Part shown: one piece after another, positions 29,159-40,300 of the stretch
How the letters are laid out: each line of letters opens with the position of its first letter
Position numbering within the stretch: the stretch's first letter is position 1
From: Ruminiclostridium josui JCM 17888
GTDB taxonomy: Bacteria; Bacillota; Clostridia; Acetivibrionales; DSM-1351
DNA length: 64,000 nucleotides
Reading direction: 5' to 3'
Assembly (NCBI RefSeq): GCF_000526495.1
Contig: NZ_JAGE01000001.1
Span: 1,486,001-1,550,000, forward strand
Made by a program: the position numbers and the translations under genes
The notes under the pieces: generated by a model
The model's input: only the letters and a program-made list of their open reading frames with translations
Databases searched by the model: none
What the model was told of the DNA's origin: nothing

Positions 29159-29186
29159 TAAATAAAGTAAACGGCAATACAGATAA
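29159..29186 (+). promoter_or_regulatory. Weak sigma-28-like promoter candidate for chemoreceptor 2
   Basis: TAAA (29159-29162), 16 bases, ACAGATAA (29179-29186) resembles TAAA-N15-GCCGATAA imperfectly. It lies about 140 bases upstream of the chemoreceptor ATG. Confidence 0.22.
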
Positions 29187-29328
29187 ACTCATGTTATAAA
29201 TTTAATTGCTTCTACTATGTAATAGTTCGGTAAATCTGCATCAGGATAATATACTACCGATAGACAAATTAATAATTTGCTTATTGGTGTAAATTATACA
29301 ATATTCTTCAAATAACAGGAGGTAACAG

Positions 29329-31365
29329 ATGCGTATTAAAAATGCAATCAAATTCAGAGGGTTGAGTTGGAAAGTGTTTACGGTGTCTGTGTTGTGTATG
29401 CTAATACCTATGATGATAAGTTTGTTTATAGCAAGTTATTTTTCAGAAAAGTATTTGGGCGACTCAGCCAGTAATTCATTGCTAAATATTGCCGTTGAAA
29501 AAGCAAACCAGATTGAATTAGCCTTGACTGATTTAGAGAAGCAGGCTCAGTCAATTGCAATGCAGCCTAGTATAGTTGATCCTCTTACTGATGCAACTAT
29601 TAACTCCACTAACCCGGATACGGCAGTTGTTCAGAAGATTTCAAAGAATTTAGAGGATAATTTTAATCTGGCAAACGGTCTCTTCGAGAATGTATTCTTA
29701 ATGTACAAAAACAAAGATATAGCTGATGGTATCGGGGGTAAATCTGTAGGTTGGGAAGATGAAACAATGGGAAGCGCAGATAAATTACTGGTACGTAAAC
29801 CAAGAGTATCACCTACTACCGGTCGCCCTGTTATTACAATAGTAACTCCTGTAAAGAACAATGACAAACACCTTGGTACAGTAGCAATGGCAATAGAATT
29901 GAATAATGTGTCCAAAAATATCATTAATAGTAATTCTTCTAAAAGTGATTTTAAAACACTTATTTTAGATTCTGAAGGACTTGTTTTATCATCAACAGAA
30001 GAAAAATTAGTTTTATCCTTGAATTTCCAGGACAAGGCCTTAGGATTGCAGGATTTCTACAATACAATAAAATCAAACAAATCAGGTGTTGGTACTTTTA
30101 CCCTTGATGGAAATAAATATATGGCAGCTTACAGCAACAGTGACAAGTACGGTATGTATATATTATCCTACAAGCCAGTTTCTGCATATATGAAAATAAT
30201 AAATAATCTGAAATTAATATTATTTATGGTTATTTTAGTAAGTATTATTATCTCAGCAATTGTTATTTATCTGTTATCCCGAAAAATAACAAAACCTATA
30301 CTTGCAGCCGCTAATCAAGCAGAACGATTGGCAAATGGAGATTTAACGGTTTATATCCCCGAAGCTTCTCTAAAAAGGAAAGATGAGCTAGGTATGCTGG
30401 CAAATTCTTTCTCAGGCATGATTCAGAATTTTAAGACAATAATAACTCAGATAAATGAAACAGCTGACAAAGTGGCTGCCTCCAGTCAGGAATTGTATGC
30501 ATCCGGCGAGCAGGTTGGTACAGCAGCCGAGGATGTAGGTAGAACAATTCTTGGTATTTCCACCGGTGCTGAGGAGCAATCGACAAATATTAATTCGGCA
30601 TTGTTGAATTTGAGAAATTTAATAAACCAAATCAACGAAGTAAATACAAGTACACATAATATGCAAAAAACTACTGTACGTATGATAGATGATATTACAA
30701 GAGGAAGCAAGACTGCTAGTGAGTCCATTGATAGTATCAATAACCTTAAAGCTGATACTGAAGGTGTTTCAAAGGTTATTTTCAATTTAGGGAACACTTC
30801 CAATCAAATAGGAGAGATTATTGAATTAATCACCGGTATAGCTGAACAGACCAACTTACTCGCCTTAAATGCAGCTATTGAGGCGGCAAGAGCAGGAGAA
30901 GCCGGCAGAGGCTTTAGTGTAGTCGCCGATGAAATAAGAAAACTAGCTGAAGAATCTGCTGACGCCAGCGGCAGGATAGCAAAGTTAATTGTTGAAGTAC
31001 GAAGCGGAGTTGACACAGCTGTTAATAAAATGGATAGCAGTATAAAATCTGTAAATTCAAGTGTAAAAGCTATTCAGGAAAATGGAGAAACTTTCTCTGT
31101 AATTTACCAACAAGCTGAACAACTAAAGGGTATCGTAGCTAATGTAACCGAAAGTGTAAAAATAATGACCGAAAGCAGCCGTGACTTTGAGGATACAATG
31201 CAGCAAATAAATGAGACAAGTCATGAGTTTGCCGCTAACGCAGAAGGGGTATCAGCAGCCAGTGAAGAACAAATTGCTTTGACAGAAGAAATAGTCACTG
31301 CTTCAAAAGCAATGGCAGAAATGTCTGAAGAACTATCGGAACTTATTAAAAGTTTCAAACTATAG
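29329..31365 (+). CDS. Methyl-accepting chemotaxis protein
   Basis: This 678-residue chemoreceptor has a first membrane helix at about 18-40, a double-Cache-type extracellular domain to about 290, a second helix ([21 protein letters not shown]), HAMP ([23 protein letters not shown]), and the signalling coiled coil with tip [23 protein letters not shown]. The ligand is unknown. Unlike the receptor at 16985 it has only a short cytoplasmic N-terminus. RBS AGGAGG. It ends just before the biosynthetic cluster but on the other strand and is probably unrelated to it. Confidence 0.93.
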   Translation: MRIKNAIKFRGLSWKVFTVSVLCMLIPMMISLFIASYFSEKYLGDSASNSLLNIAVEKANQIELALTDLEKQAQSIAMQPSIVDPLTDATINSTNPDTAVVQKISKNLEDNFNLANGLFENVFLMYKNKDIADGIGGKSVGWEDETMGSADKLLVRKPRVSPTTGRPVITIVTPVKNNDKHLGTVAMAIELNNVSKNIINSNSSKSDFKTLILDSEGLVLSSTEEKLVLSLNFQDKALGLQDFYNTIKSNKSGVGTFTLDGNKYMAAYSNSDKYGMYILSYKPVSAYMKIINNLKLILFMVILVSIIISAIVIYLLSRKITKPILAAANQAERLANGDLTVYIPEASLKRKDELGMLANSFSGMIQNFKTIITQINETADKVAASSQELYASGEQVGTAAEDVGRTILGISTGAEEQSTNINSALLNLRNLINQINEVNTSTHNMQKTTVRMIDDITRGSKTASESIDSINNLKADTEGVSKVIFNLGNTSNQIGEIIELITGIAEQTNLLALNAAIEAARAGEAGRGFSVVADEIRKLAEESADASGRIAKLIVEVRSGVDTAVNKMDSSIKSVNSSVKAIQENGETFSVIYQQAEQLKGIVANVTESVKIMTESSRDFEDTMQQINETSHEFAANAEGVSAASEEQIALTEEIVTASKAMAEMSEELSELIKSFKL

Positions 31366-31377
31366 AAGATTATATTT

Positions 31378-31407
31378 AAGGCTATGGGCAGTTTTGTCCA
31401 TAGCCTT
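31378..31407. terminator. Terminator at chemoreceptor 2 / cluster boundary
   Basis: AAGGCTATGG and CCATAGCCTT pair across a ten-base loop, followed by TTTGCT on the plus strand. It ends the chemoreceptor gene. It is also the first strong hairpin after the last cluster gene on the minus strand, although with a weaker T tail there. Confidence 0.78.
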
Positions 31408-31472
31408 TTGCTAATCAGTAAACCATGCGCACCTATGCAAAAATACTGTTAAGAAACGGGCAAATTATGGTG

Positions 31473-32486
31473 TTAAAAATGCGCCAATTTATCAAGCAAA
31501 TCAGTTACTAATTTTTTTTCCGTCTCAACCATTTTCTCTAAACCGGCGATTACCATTTCAACAAGCCTTCTATTTTTATTAATATTAAACTTTATTATCA
31601 TATTTCTGAAACTAAGAGCCTTGTTTCGCAACTGGCTATAACTTTCAAGCAGATTGCTATCCCTATTTATATAGTTGTTATCAATAAGATATTCAATACG
31701 GGAAACCATAGTTTTCTTATGCTCCCAAAGTACATGCAAGGCTATCATATTACATTCTTTTTTATCCTCTTCAAGGACTGATTTAAAGTTGTTTATTATC
31801 TCCCTGTAAACAGACATACCGAAAATCACATTTTTTGTAGGATTATTTATTATTCTAAGCCTTTCCGACGTATTTCTAGAAAGCAAAAAGTCCTCCAATA
31901 AATTTTTAACATTTACTATATCGAAATCGAAGGATGGTAAGTAAGAATTTTCATCCTTTGGCCTTAATAGTATCACATCATTTCTTCTTTCAACAGAATG
32001 ATTGTATGAACTTTCAAATTCCGAAAAACTGATACATGATTCATTATATGCATATTTATCAGTATATCCTATAATTTTTAGTATCTTTCTACTTAAATCA
32101 TATCCAAATATCATGTTATCATGCCTAAAATGTCTCTTTTGATATGCCTCTCTATCTGGAATATAAAACTCATCCAGATACGTGGTTACGTAATACCCCA
32201 TATCAATACTGCTCACAATAAAATCAATGATATTGGTGTTACTTCTATGTATAAAATCTAAATCCAAGATTCTATAATCTAATAACGGATTGTAAATACA
32301 GATACCGGCAATTACAAATTTAAAAAAATTTAACGTATTATCTTCCAAAACATACTCTAGCTGTATATAGTTACTTAAGAACCATTTTTGAAAATCTTTA
32401 TGATCAATTGATGCCGTGAGAGAATAGGCATGATGTAAATAGCAATATATCGGAGGCTTAACAATCTTCAGATTCTTTATACACAT
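31473..32486 (-). CDS. BtrH-like acyltransferase/C39-like protein (A)
   Basis: The 337-residue protein looks like the BtrH family. BtrH in butirosin synthesis moves an acyl chain from an acyl carrier protein onto an aminoglycoside amine. Here I see a Cys near the N-terminus (IYCYLHHAYSL), then TTYLDEFYIPDR, and the H-x-x-HD-x4-GYD region (RHFRHDNMIFGYDLS) followed by a helical C-terminal half. A second protein at 45295 shares this plan, although overall identity is low. It is the last gene of the cluster, 46 bases after the GT4 gene. RBS TAGGAG. A role in attaching a carrier-bound acyl group to an amine is inference. Confidence 0.6.
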   Translation of the reverse strand: MCIKNLKIVKPPIYCYLHHAYSLTASIDHKDFQKWFLSNYIQLEYVLEDNTLNFFKFVIAGICIYNPLLDYRILDLDFIHRSNTNIIDFIVSSIDMGYYVTTYLDEFYIPDREAYQKRHFRHDNMIFGYDLSRKILKIIGYTDKYAYNESCISFSEFESSYNHSVERRNDVILLRPKDENSYLPSFDFDIVNVKNLLEDFLLSRNTSERLRIINNPTKNVIFGMSVYREIINNFKSVLEEDKKECNMIALHVLWEHKKTMVSRIEYLIDNNYINRDSNLLESYSQLRNKALSFRNMIIKFNINKNRRLVEMVIAGLEKMVETEKKLVTDLLDKLAHF

Positions 32487-32532
32487 AAATATTATCTCCT
32501 AATTTTAAGTTCTTACATTTGCTAACAAGATA

Positions 32533-34233
32533 TTACGATAATTTTAAGTCCGTTAGCCCTTGCTTTACTAACCACATAACACTTCTTCGGATTAAACTCT
32601 TGTGGTATTTCTCACTATATATCGTTAATATTTCAGCTAATGATATTCCCTTTGTTCCTACATCTTTAACCGTTTTCAGAATCTCCGGTGCTAACTGGAA
32701 CTCAAGCAAATGATTTTCAATAGAATAGTGAAACGGCAAAGGGCTATTCCCTTCAAGTACACTTTCCCCGTCCCTAGTTATATGAATAAAAGTACTATCA
32801 TTAATAAAATACGTTGGATATCGAGAAAAGGCCTTACAGTATATAGGTTGTATAAACCTCAATTTGTTACTCATATCCTGTTCAGGTGTTATAGTTCTTA
32901 AAAAACATAATTCTTCCCAAAGTTTCTCATATTCTTTGATTACGCTCTGCCAACTAAACTTTTCCCTTGCTCTTCTAAACGAATTCTCAGACATTTGTTT
33001 GCAAAGCTGTGGGTTATCTAACAATGTCTGTATCGCGTTTTCGTAGCGATTTAAGTCAACAACAACAGACTGACTTAATAAAAGATGATGAAGTCCTACT
33101 CTATGCATTGGTTCCGATGGAAACAATGCTGCTTCCTTAATATCTTCATCACAATTTGCCCAGTAAGTCGGAATTAAGAAGCCTGTAACTCCATCTTCTA
33201 CAGTGTCTCTATAGCCATCCCAGTCAGAAACAACCTGGGGTACTCCACAAGCCATAGCTTCAATAGGAGTTATACCAAATGTCTCCTGAACATTATCAAT
33301 TGGTGAAACAAAAACATCTGCTGTCGAAAACAATAAATGGCGTTTTGAAACATCATTTTGAGAGATAATTTTTACCTTGTCACTTATACCTAATTCAGCT
33401 ATATATTTTTCTATTTGTGGTATCATGGGCATATTTTTTCTATCATGTCCTGCAAGAACAAATAATAACTTCTTATCCGGGTTTTTTTCAAGAAGACGCT
33501 TATACACCAAAAGAGCGGGCAATAAGTCAGCTTTATCATACGCAGATATCCTTCCTACCCATAGTAATACAAATGCATCTTCAGGTATTCCACATTCCCT
33601 GCGAACTGCTACTTTGTCCCTCGGAGTAAACTTCTCAGTATCAACCCCAAGTGGGATAATATCTAATCTACCTTCATATTTGATATCACTGTTATATACT
33701 TCATTTAGTGAATTGCTTATATTATCAAGCATTTCTTTCACTACGTGTTTTACCGCCCTTGATGTACATATCAGAGAATCATATTTTCTAAACGGCATAA
33801 GTAGCTTCATTAAATAAAAACTTTCAATATAATTTGGATAACTTGCTCCATGAATAGTATATGTTATAGGAATTTTAAAATCAGTAAAAAACTCCCTCAA
33901 AAATACCAACGGTATAAATTCCATGCTTACATTATGTAACAAATCTATATTAGCTTTCTTTTGATACTGTAGGACATCAAGTTCAGAAAAAATACTTAAT
34001 TTAGTTTTTGCTTTTCCCCGACGACTCAAATTATTATACTTTCTCTCAATAGCACTTTTTTGAAACTGTAAAGAATCACATATACATGTAATCTCTTCTA
34101 AGGAACTATGGCTTATCAAAGCTTTGAATACATCATCAACAGCAATATCATATCCGAAAACGGAATCGAGGACAGGCATAACTCTAAATGCATTCCCCAT
34201 AATTCCTAAATTGTTACATAATTTCTGTTGCAT
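32533..34233 (-). CDS. Glycosyltransferase family 4
   Basis: The 566-residue GT-B enzyme has LLWVGRISAYDKADLLPAL at the start of the donor domain and the E-x7-E segment in FGITPIEAMACGVPQVVSDWDG, followed by DTVEDGVTGFLIP. The first 190 residues hold the acceptor domain. The last 120 or so residues, after WEELCFL, are an extension without recognised motifs. The ATG overlaps the 3' end of the peptidase-transporter gene by 20 bases, with RBS CAGGAGG. It probably glycosylates the cluster product or a precursor; the sugar is unknown. Confidence 0.82.
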   Translation of the reverse strand: MQQKLCNNLGIMGNAFRVMPVLDSVFGYDIAVDDVFKALISHSSLEEITCICDSLQFQKSAIERKYNNLSRRGKAKTKLSIFSELDVLQYQKKANIDLLHNVSMEFIPLVFLREFFTDFKIPITYTIHGASYPNYIESFYLMKLLMPFRKYDSLICTSRAVKHVVKEMLDNISNSLNEVYNSDIKYEGRLDIIPLGVDTEKFTPRDKVAVRRECGIPEDAFVLLWVGRISAYDKADLLPALLVYKRLLEKNPDKKLLFVLAGHDRKNMPMIPQIEKYIAELGISDKVKIISQNDVSKRHLLFSTADVFVSPIDNVQETFGITPIEAMACGVPQVVSDWDGYRDTVEDGVTGFLIPTYWANCDEDIKEAALFPSEPMHRVGLHHLLLSQSVVVDLNRYENAIQTLLDNPQLCKQMSENSFRRAREKFSWQSVIKEYEKLWEELCFLRTITPEQDMSNKLRFIQPIYCKAFSRYPTYFINDSTFIHITRDGESVLEGNSPLPFHYSIENHLLEFQLAPEILKTVKDVGTKGISLAEILTIYSEKYHKSLIRRSVMWLVKQGLTDLKLS

Positions 34234-37200
34234 ATATACCTCCTGTTTTTTCCTTATTTTTGATATTTACTTCATCCACTTTTCCCATATTCAGTTTTAT
34301 TATTTTGTCTGCAGTATGGAAATAATGGTCATCGTGTGTAATAGCAATAACACATTTATTAGCCTTTTTCAGTTGAGGCAAGAGAGATTCATAAAAATAC
34401 TTTTTAAATAACGGATCTTGATCTGCAGCCCATTCATCAAATAGAAATACACCTCTATCTTCCAAATAGCTTACGAGAAGTGCAACTCTTTTTCTTTGTC
34501 CAGTTGATAATTGAATGGTACTAAATTCACCATCTTTTACACCTAATTTTTTATCAATTTGTAGCATTATTAAGAGTTTATCTGTTTCTTCCACCTTTTT
34601 TTCGTAGTCTATTCCGTATAGCTTGTTAAACAAATAATAATCACTAAAAACTGTTGAATAATATTCACCAAGCTCTCTATACCCCATTTTTTTATTTTCG
34701 ATTATTATGCTTCCGCTGTCTGGCTTATAAAGGCCTGTTATAAGCTTTGCCAGAGTTGTTTTTCCGCTACCGTTTCCTCCGGTAATAAACGTTATTTCTC
34801 CTGCCTGAAAAGCTAAGTTTATAGGCCCCACAATAAATTTATTATCATCATTACAATATGTATACTTTACATTATCTAATCTGATATTTACCCCTTCACT
34901 GCTTATTATATCTTTTATATTTTTATTCACTTCTTCAATTAGTTTTATAGTATTATCCTGAGGTAACTTTTCAATTAACTCGTTTATCCTTTTCCAACTC
35001 ACCCTGATTCTGAATATTTCAGGTATATTGTCTAACACTGAGTGGATAGGATTGGTCATATATAAGAACACAAAAATGTATGCCCTTAATGAGTCTGTCT
35101 GAATGTTATCAAATATTAGAGGAAAGACAAAGGCAACGGCACCTATTACGAAAGTGAATAAAAGTTCTCCAATAACAAAGACGTTTACAAATTTATCTGA
35201 TGCAGCAATATTCTTTTCCTTATATTCAGCACAACAACTTTCCATGTCATCTCTAAAATCTTTGCGTTTTGCTACTTTAAGAGTTAATTCCTTAAACCCC
35301 TGTATAAAATCATTTATGAATTGTATGAAAACATTTTGAATATCCCTGGTTTTCTCCCAAAGCTTATTTGCAGATTTTCCAATAATATAATATAATCCTG
35401 CTGCTATGATAATTATCAACACTGACAATAGTAAGCCAAAAATATTAATTGTCCCCAAGTAAACAAAGCAACATAGCAGTGTAGCAATTCCTGTCAACGC
35501 TCCTATAGTCACACCGGGAAGCCTGCTTATAGTCTCTGTATCGTTATTTAATCCTGTATGAATTTTACCGCTCTCAATCTTTTCAAATTCATAATAGGGC
35601 ATTCTCAGAGTCTTTTCAATAAGCTCAATCCTCTTATCGTAAATTATGTTATTCATTAACCTTATCATTTCTTTTCTGATAAGCTTTTGTCCGAATACAT
35701 ATAACATTATCCCAAGGAAAAAATAAAATAACAGTCCACTTTGGATTGCATTCTTTCTATTTAATGCTTCATTAATTACAAAAATAATAAATGCATTCCC
35801 AAAACCACTTATGAAGCTTAATACAATCAATGGAAAAAATGGTTTATCTTTTTTCTTTGGAAAAAGGTTATCAAGTTGAAAATAAGCCAGAAAAACAATT
35901 GATGTAGCAAATAATGAAATAGTACAAGGTATAAAACTAGACGGCGCCCATACAGAAACAAAATTCCAGTTTAAGCCATTATAAAGAACTCTTGGAATGA
36001 TGTATAGGCAATAACCCAGACCAACAATAGAAATAAGTGTAATAAATAAACCTATATAATTTGCTTGCTTTGTAGAAATAACCTTTCTTTTTTTACGAAT
36101 CAGTTCTAGTACAAAAATAACTAAAAAAACTACAGTAAGTACGAATAATAAAATAGAAACACAAAATATTGTGAATGCAATATTATCTATAGACAACATC
36201 ATATCAACAGTCTTATTATAAAGCTTTCGGTCCATTATAATATCCATAATTCCCCGAGCAATAGCCCCGGTAAAATCAGAATTCAAATTTGCAAGAACAG
36301 CTACACCTACTTTATCTTCTGGTCTAAATGTGATATATGATGCAAAGTTTGGATTTGAACCTGCATGACTTATTTCCCCTGAACCCTTTTGGTAAATTTC
36401 CCAACCTGCGGCATATGAAGAACCTCCATCAGTTGGACTTACCGTCCTATCTGGAATATGAGACTTCTTAATTAAATCTATATATTTTTCCGGAAGATTA
36501 TATGAAAGCATCTGAATTTTCAGCCACTTTTCCATTTCACCAGAGTCCATTATAAAGTATCCAGCAGGAGTATTTCCTCTAAAAGTAGGTGCATAGTACT
36601 CTTGTGCTCTTAAAAATCCCGGTTTATACCCTGTTGCCATGTTTGCTTTTGAATATGCCTCATGTCTGTCTAATAGAGTTCCATTAAGTCCCAATGGGTT
36701 CAATATGTTCTTCTGAATAAAGTTTTCATAAGAATCTCCGGTTACCTTTTCAATTATAAATCCTAATATATCATAGTTAATAGTTGCGTATAGAAAGCTT
36801 TCTCCCGGATAGTGTTCTAATTCCTGGTCTTCCAATGTTCTTACACAGTTTTCAAGAGCTTTATCACCCGTATCCACGGAAATTTCCCCAATAGATTTAA
36901 AAGGTATTCCAGATGTATGATATAAGCATTGACGAAGCGTAATATCCATAGATTTTCCTTTATACTTCGTACTGAACCAAGGTATATATTTACGTACTGG
37001 ATCATCCAGATTAATCAATCCTTCTCTTTCCATATATAATATGCCCAAGCCTGTAAAAGCTTTGGAAGTAGAACCAATTTCAAATAGTGTTTTATCTGTT
37101 ACAAATTCTTTTTTATCTAAATTTTTATATCCAAAGCTTTTTTTATAAACTGTTTTTTCTCCATCTACAATAATAACTGATATTCCCGGTATTTTTCCCT

Positions 37201-37363
37201 TCTTCATTGTTTTACTGATATGCTCTTCAATCTTCTGAATTTTATTATCAGTAAAAAAGTTCTCCATTTTATCTGCCAATGCAATATTGGGTAGTATAAC
37301 ATTTACAAGTATCATTGCAAAAAACACTATTAATTTTGTTGCATTATACATTATTCTTTTCAT
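34214..37363 (-). CDS. Prodrug-type serine peptidase fused to ABC exporter (ClbP/ZmaM-like)
   Basis: This 1049-residue protein joins three parts. After a signal/anchor helix (10-30), residues about 40-390 are a beta-lactamase-fold hydrolase with S98-T-S-K101, a Tyr in FLYATINYD and HAG in SHAGSNPNF, as in class C enzymes and ClbP. Three membrane helices follow, as in ClbP. Then come ABC-transporter helices and an ATPase with GGNGSGKTT, LSTGQRKRV and FDEWAADQDP, the last typical of SyrD/PvdE cyclic peptide exporters. ClbP removes N-acyl-D-Asn from precolibactin; the zwittermicin protein ZmaM has, as I recall, the same peptidase-transporter fusion. The next gene upstream is a C-A(Asn)-T-E module, which fits a cleave-on-export role. 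Resistance to beta-lactams is unlikely. Confidence 0.85.
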   Translation of the reverse strand: MKRIMYNATKLIVFFAMILVNVILPNIALADKMENFFTDNKIQKIEEHISKTMKKGKIPGISVIIVDGEKTVYKKSFGYKNLDKKEFVTDKTLFEIGSTSKAFTGLGILYMEREGLINLDDPVRKYIPWFSTKYKGKSMDITLRQCLYHTSGIPFKSIGEISVDTGDKALENCVRTLEDQELEHYPGESFLYATINYDILGFIIEKVTGDSYENFIQKNILNPLGLNGTLLDRHEAYSKANMATGYKPGFLRAQEYYAPTFRGNTPAGYFIMDSGEMEKWLKIQMLSYNLPEKYIDLIKKSHIPDRTVSPTDGGSSYAAGWEIYQKGSGEISHAGSNPNFASYITFRPEDKVGVAVLANLNSDFTGAIARGIMDIIMDRKLYNKTVDMMLSIDNIAFTIFCVSILLFVLTVVFLVIFVLELIRKKRKVISTKQANYIGLFITLISIVGLGYCLYIIPRVLYNGLNWNFVSVWAPSSFIPCTISLFATSIVFLAYFQLDNLFPKKKDKPFFPLIVLSFISGFGNAFIIFVINEALNRKNAIQSGLLFYFFLGIMLYVFGQKLIRKEMIRLMNNIIYDKRIELIEKTLRMPYYEFEKIESGKIHTGLNNDTETISRLPGVTIGALTGIATLLCCFVYLGTINIFGLLLSVLIIIIAAGLYYIIGKSANKLWEKTRDIQNVFIQFINDFIQGFKELTLKVAKRKDFRDDMESCCAEYKEKNIAASDKFVNVFVIGELLFTFVIGAVAFVFPLIFDNIQTDSLRAYIFVFLYMTNPIHSVLDNIPEIFRIRVSWKRINELIEKLPQDNTIKLIEEVNKNIKDIISSEGVNIRLDNVKYTYCNDDNKFIVGPINLAFQAGEITFITGGNGSGKTTLAKLITGLYKPDSGSIIIENKKMGYRELGEYYSTVFSDYYLFNKLYGIDYEKKVEETDKLLIMLQIDKKLGVKDGEFSTIQLSTGQRKRVALLVSYLEDRGVFLFDEWAADQDPLFKKYFYESLLPQLKKANKCVIAITHDDHYFHTADKIIKLNMGKVDEVNIKNKEKTGGIYATEIM

Positions 37364-37376
37364 TTATTAATCACCT

Positions 37377-40300
37377 TTATAAAAATAATAAATCCAGCTC
37401 ATCTTGTAACAAGTCTATAGTCTCAAAATCTGATGGCGTAAAACTTACACTTTCTTTACTTGAACAATGCTCAATTATTTTAGTTATGCTATCCATATAA
37501 AGTTCTGCGAATCTCTTTATACTATCCTTTTTAAATTCTTCTTTGTTATATATAAATGTTACTTTTAAGCAGTTGTCAATTACCATAGCGTTTATTTCCA
37601 CTAAACATGTAAATTGATTTTCAGTGGCTGTATCAATACTTATATGTCCATTTGATATACTAAAGTATTCTGTTTCCGATATTCCCGTCATATCACCTAA
37701 ATAATTAAATCTTATAAACCTTTTACCATTACTTTGTATCTGTGGAGACATATATTTTAATACTCCAAACCCTATACCTTTGTTGGGTACCTTTCTTAGC
37801 TGTTCCTTAACGTTTTTAATGGTTTGTGGAAGTTCTTCTCCATTGATTTCAAAAGCAATAGGATAAATACTAGTAAACCATCCCACAGTTCGGGTAATGT
37901 CTACTTCATCAAATATTTCTTCACGGCCATGTCCTTCAACCTCAATAACAATACTGTTCTTCCCTGTATATTTATTTATAGCTAATGAAAGGGCCGTTAT
38001 TAATAAGTCTTTTGTTTCGGTATTATAAGCTCGGTTGGCTTTTGAAAGTAACAGCTTTGTATCCTTCTCGGATATTACATCAGATAAAGCAATGCATTCT
38101 CCTTGATAAGCCACAGCAGTAATATTATCCGTGGGAAATGAAAAATTCTTCTCTAAAATACTATTCCAGTATTCTGTTTCCTGAACTGCTTCACTTTCAC
38201 TAAATTGGATTAGAGCCTCGGACCATTTCTTATAAGAGCATGTCTTTTGCGGGAACTCAAAGTTAATATTACCTTCTTTAGCTCTTAATAGATTCTCTAG
38301 ATCTTCTAGAATAATTCTCCACGACACCCCATCAACCACAAGATGATGCGCTGTAAGCAATAATTTTTTTCCGGCAGGCCCTAAATCAAATACACAACTG
38401 TTAATCAACAAATCCTTTTCTATGTTAAAACCCGATTTGATTTGCTCTTCAATACTTACGATTTTTTCACATTGTTCCTCATGGGAAAGGTTTGATAAAT
38501 CAAATACTTTTATCCTACTAGATGATTCCATATGTCGATTATTATAGAAGAGTTCATTTGTTAAAGGGTTATAATTAAGTCTTAAAGAATCATGATATTT
38601 AATAATTTGATCTATGGCACTTTCAAGTTCTTTCACTCCTACTTGTTTCTTAAGTTCAAGCATAACTGACTGATTATAATAGTTTTGATTTATAAATTCT
38701 CTGGAAAAAAACCACGAAACTATTGGAGTTAATTTTAAATTTCCACAGCATAATTCGTTATCAGACTTATTCAAGTTTCTATGGTCTTTCACCAATGAAG
38801 CTACTTGTTTTAAAATTGGATTTGCCAAAATATCCTTTACTCTTACTTTCAATCCTATATTGTTTAGTTTTGCAGCAATTTGAATTGCCTTTATAGAGTC
38901 ACCACCAAGGTAATAGAAATTATCTTCCTCTCCAACTGAATTTAATTCTAGAACCTCACTTACAACTTTATATATAATCTCTTCTAAACCGCTAACTTGG
39001 ATATTTTTCACTTCTTGGTTAAAACTATTAAAATAAGGTTTAGGTAGCATTTCAAAATCTATTTTGCCATTTGATGTCAACTGTATTTTGTCTATCCAAA
39101 CAATGTATTGGGGTATCATATAGCTTGGTAGGCTAACCATAAGAAATTCCCTTATATCCTCTTCAGATATCCTTTTATCTTCAACAATATATGCGCATAA
39201 AACTTTATTTTTCTGTTTATCCTCTTGTATTGTCACAATGGCATCTTTAACATATTTGTGAAGTAATATAGCTTTTTCTATTTCTCCAAGTTCTATTCGA
39301 TACCCCCGTAGCTTTACCTGCCGATCTGCTCGTCCTACATATTCTATTATATTGTCATCATTAAATCTCCCTAGATCCCCTGTCTTGTACAGACTCTTAC
39401 CATCTATAAACGGATTAGCTATAAATCTTTCTGAGGTAAGCTCAGGCATATTTATATACCCTCTGGAAACCCCATCACCTGAAATAAAAATTTCGCCTGT
39501 TGCTCCAGGGGGTACAGGCTCAAGTTTGCTATCAAGTAAATATATCTGAACATTATGTGCAGGTTTACCGATAGGTACCGAAGTCCCTTGGTCGGCATTG
39601 GGATCATACTTATGAATCATACAACCGACAACCGTCTCAGTAGGACCATATTCGTTATATATTTCTATATCCCCGTTAAAACTGTCATATACCTCTTTTG
39701 CAACTTTAACTTTTAAGTCCTCTCCACCAACAATAAATCTTTTCACAGAACTCCCTGAATTATCAATATCCTTCAAAAGACATAAGTGAGATGGTGTTAA
39801 CTTAATAACTGTCGATTTGTTTTCCCTCATTATTCGGTATAAAACATACTCATCATCATCATTGCTATAAACTTCAATCCTACCTCCGCAAATTATAGGT
39901 GTAAAAATAGATGTAACAGTAAGATCAAAGGCTAAAGATGAATAGAACGGGAATACTTCCTTTTCACCTCTTGTATACATCTGTTTAGCCCACCAGATAT
40001 AATTGACCAATCCACGATGCTCTACCATTGTACCTTTTGGTTTTCCGGTAGATCCTGAAGTATAAATTACATATACTAAATCGTCAGGTTCATTTAAGAA
40101 ATCAAGATTGCATGTCTCTCCTGTATATATTTCCGCTAATTCCAAATTAATAACTTGACCTTTATAATCAAGTTCTTTTGCCATATCGCCATTTGTAAGG
40201 ATAATTGATATCTTGCAATCATCCAACATATATTTGATTCTATCCTCCGGGTACTCAGGATCAATAGGCAGATACGCCGCACCTGCTTTTAATATTCCGA

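Noticed and set aside
29062-29328. Cyclic-di-GMP or other riboswitch upstream of chemoreceptor 2
   Set aside because: No GEMM-type core, conserved loop or expression platform could be found. Only a weak sigma-28-like box was noted.
34214-37363. Beta-lactam resistance enzyme
   Set aside because: The beta-lactamase-like domain is fused to three ClbP-type helices and an exporter and sits beside an Asn-loading NRPS, so a biosynthetic peptidase is far more likely.
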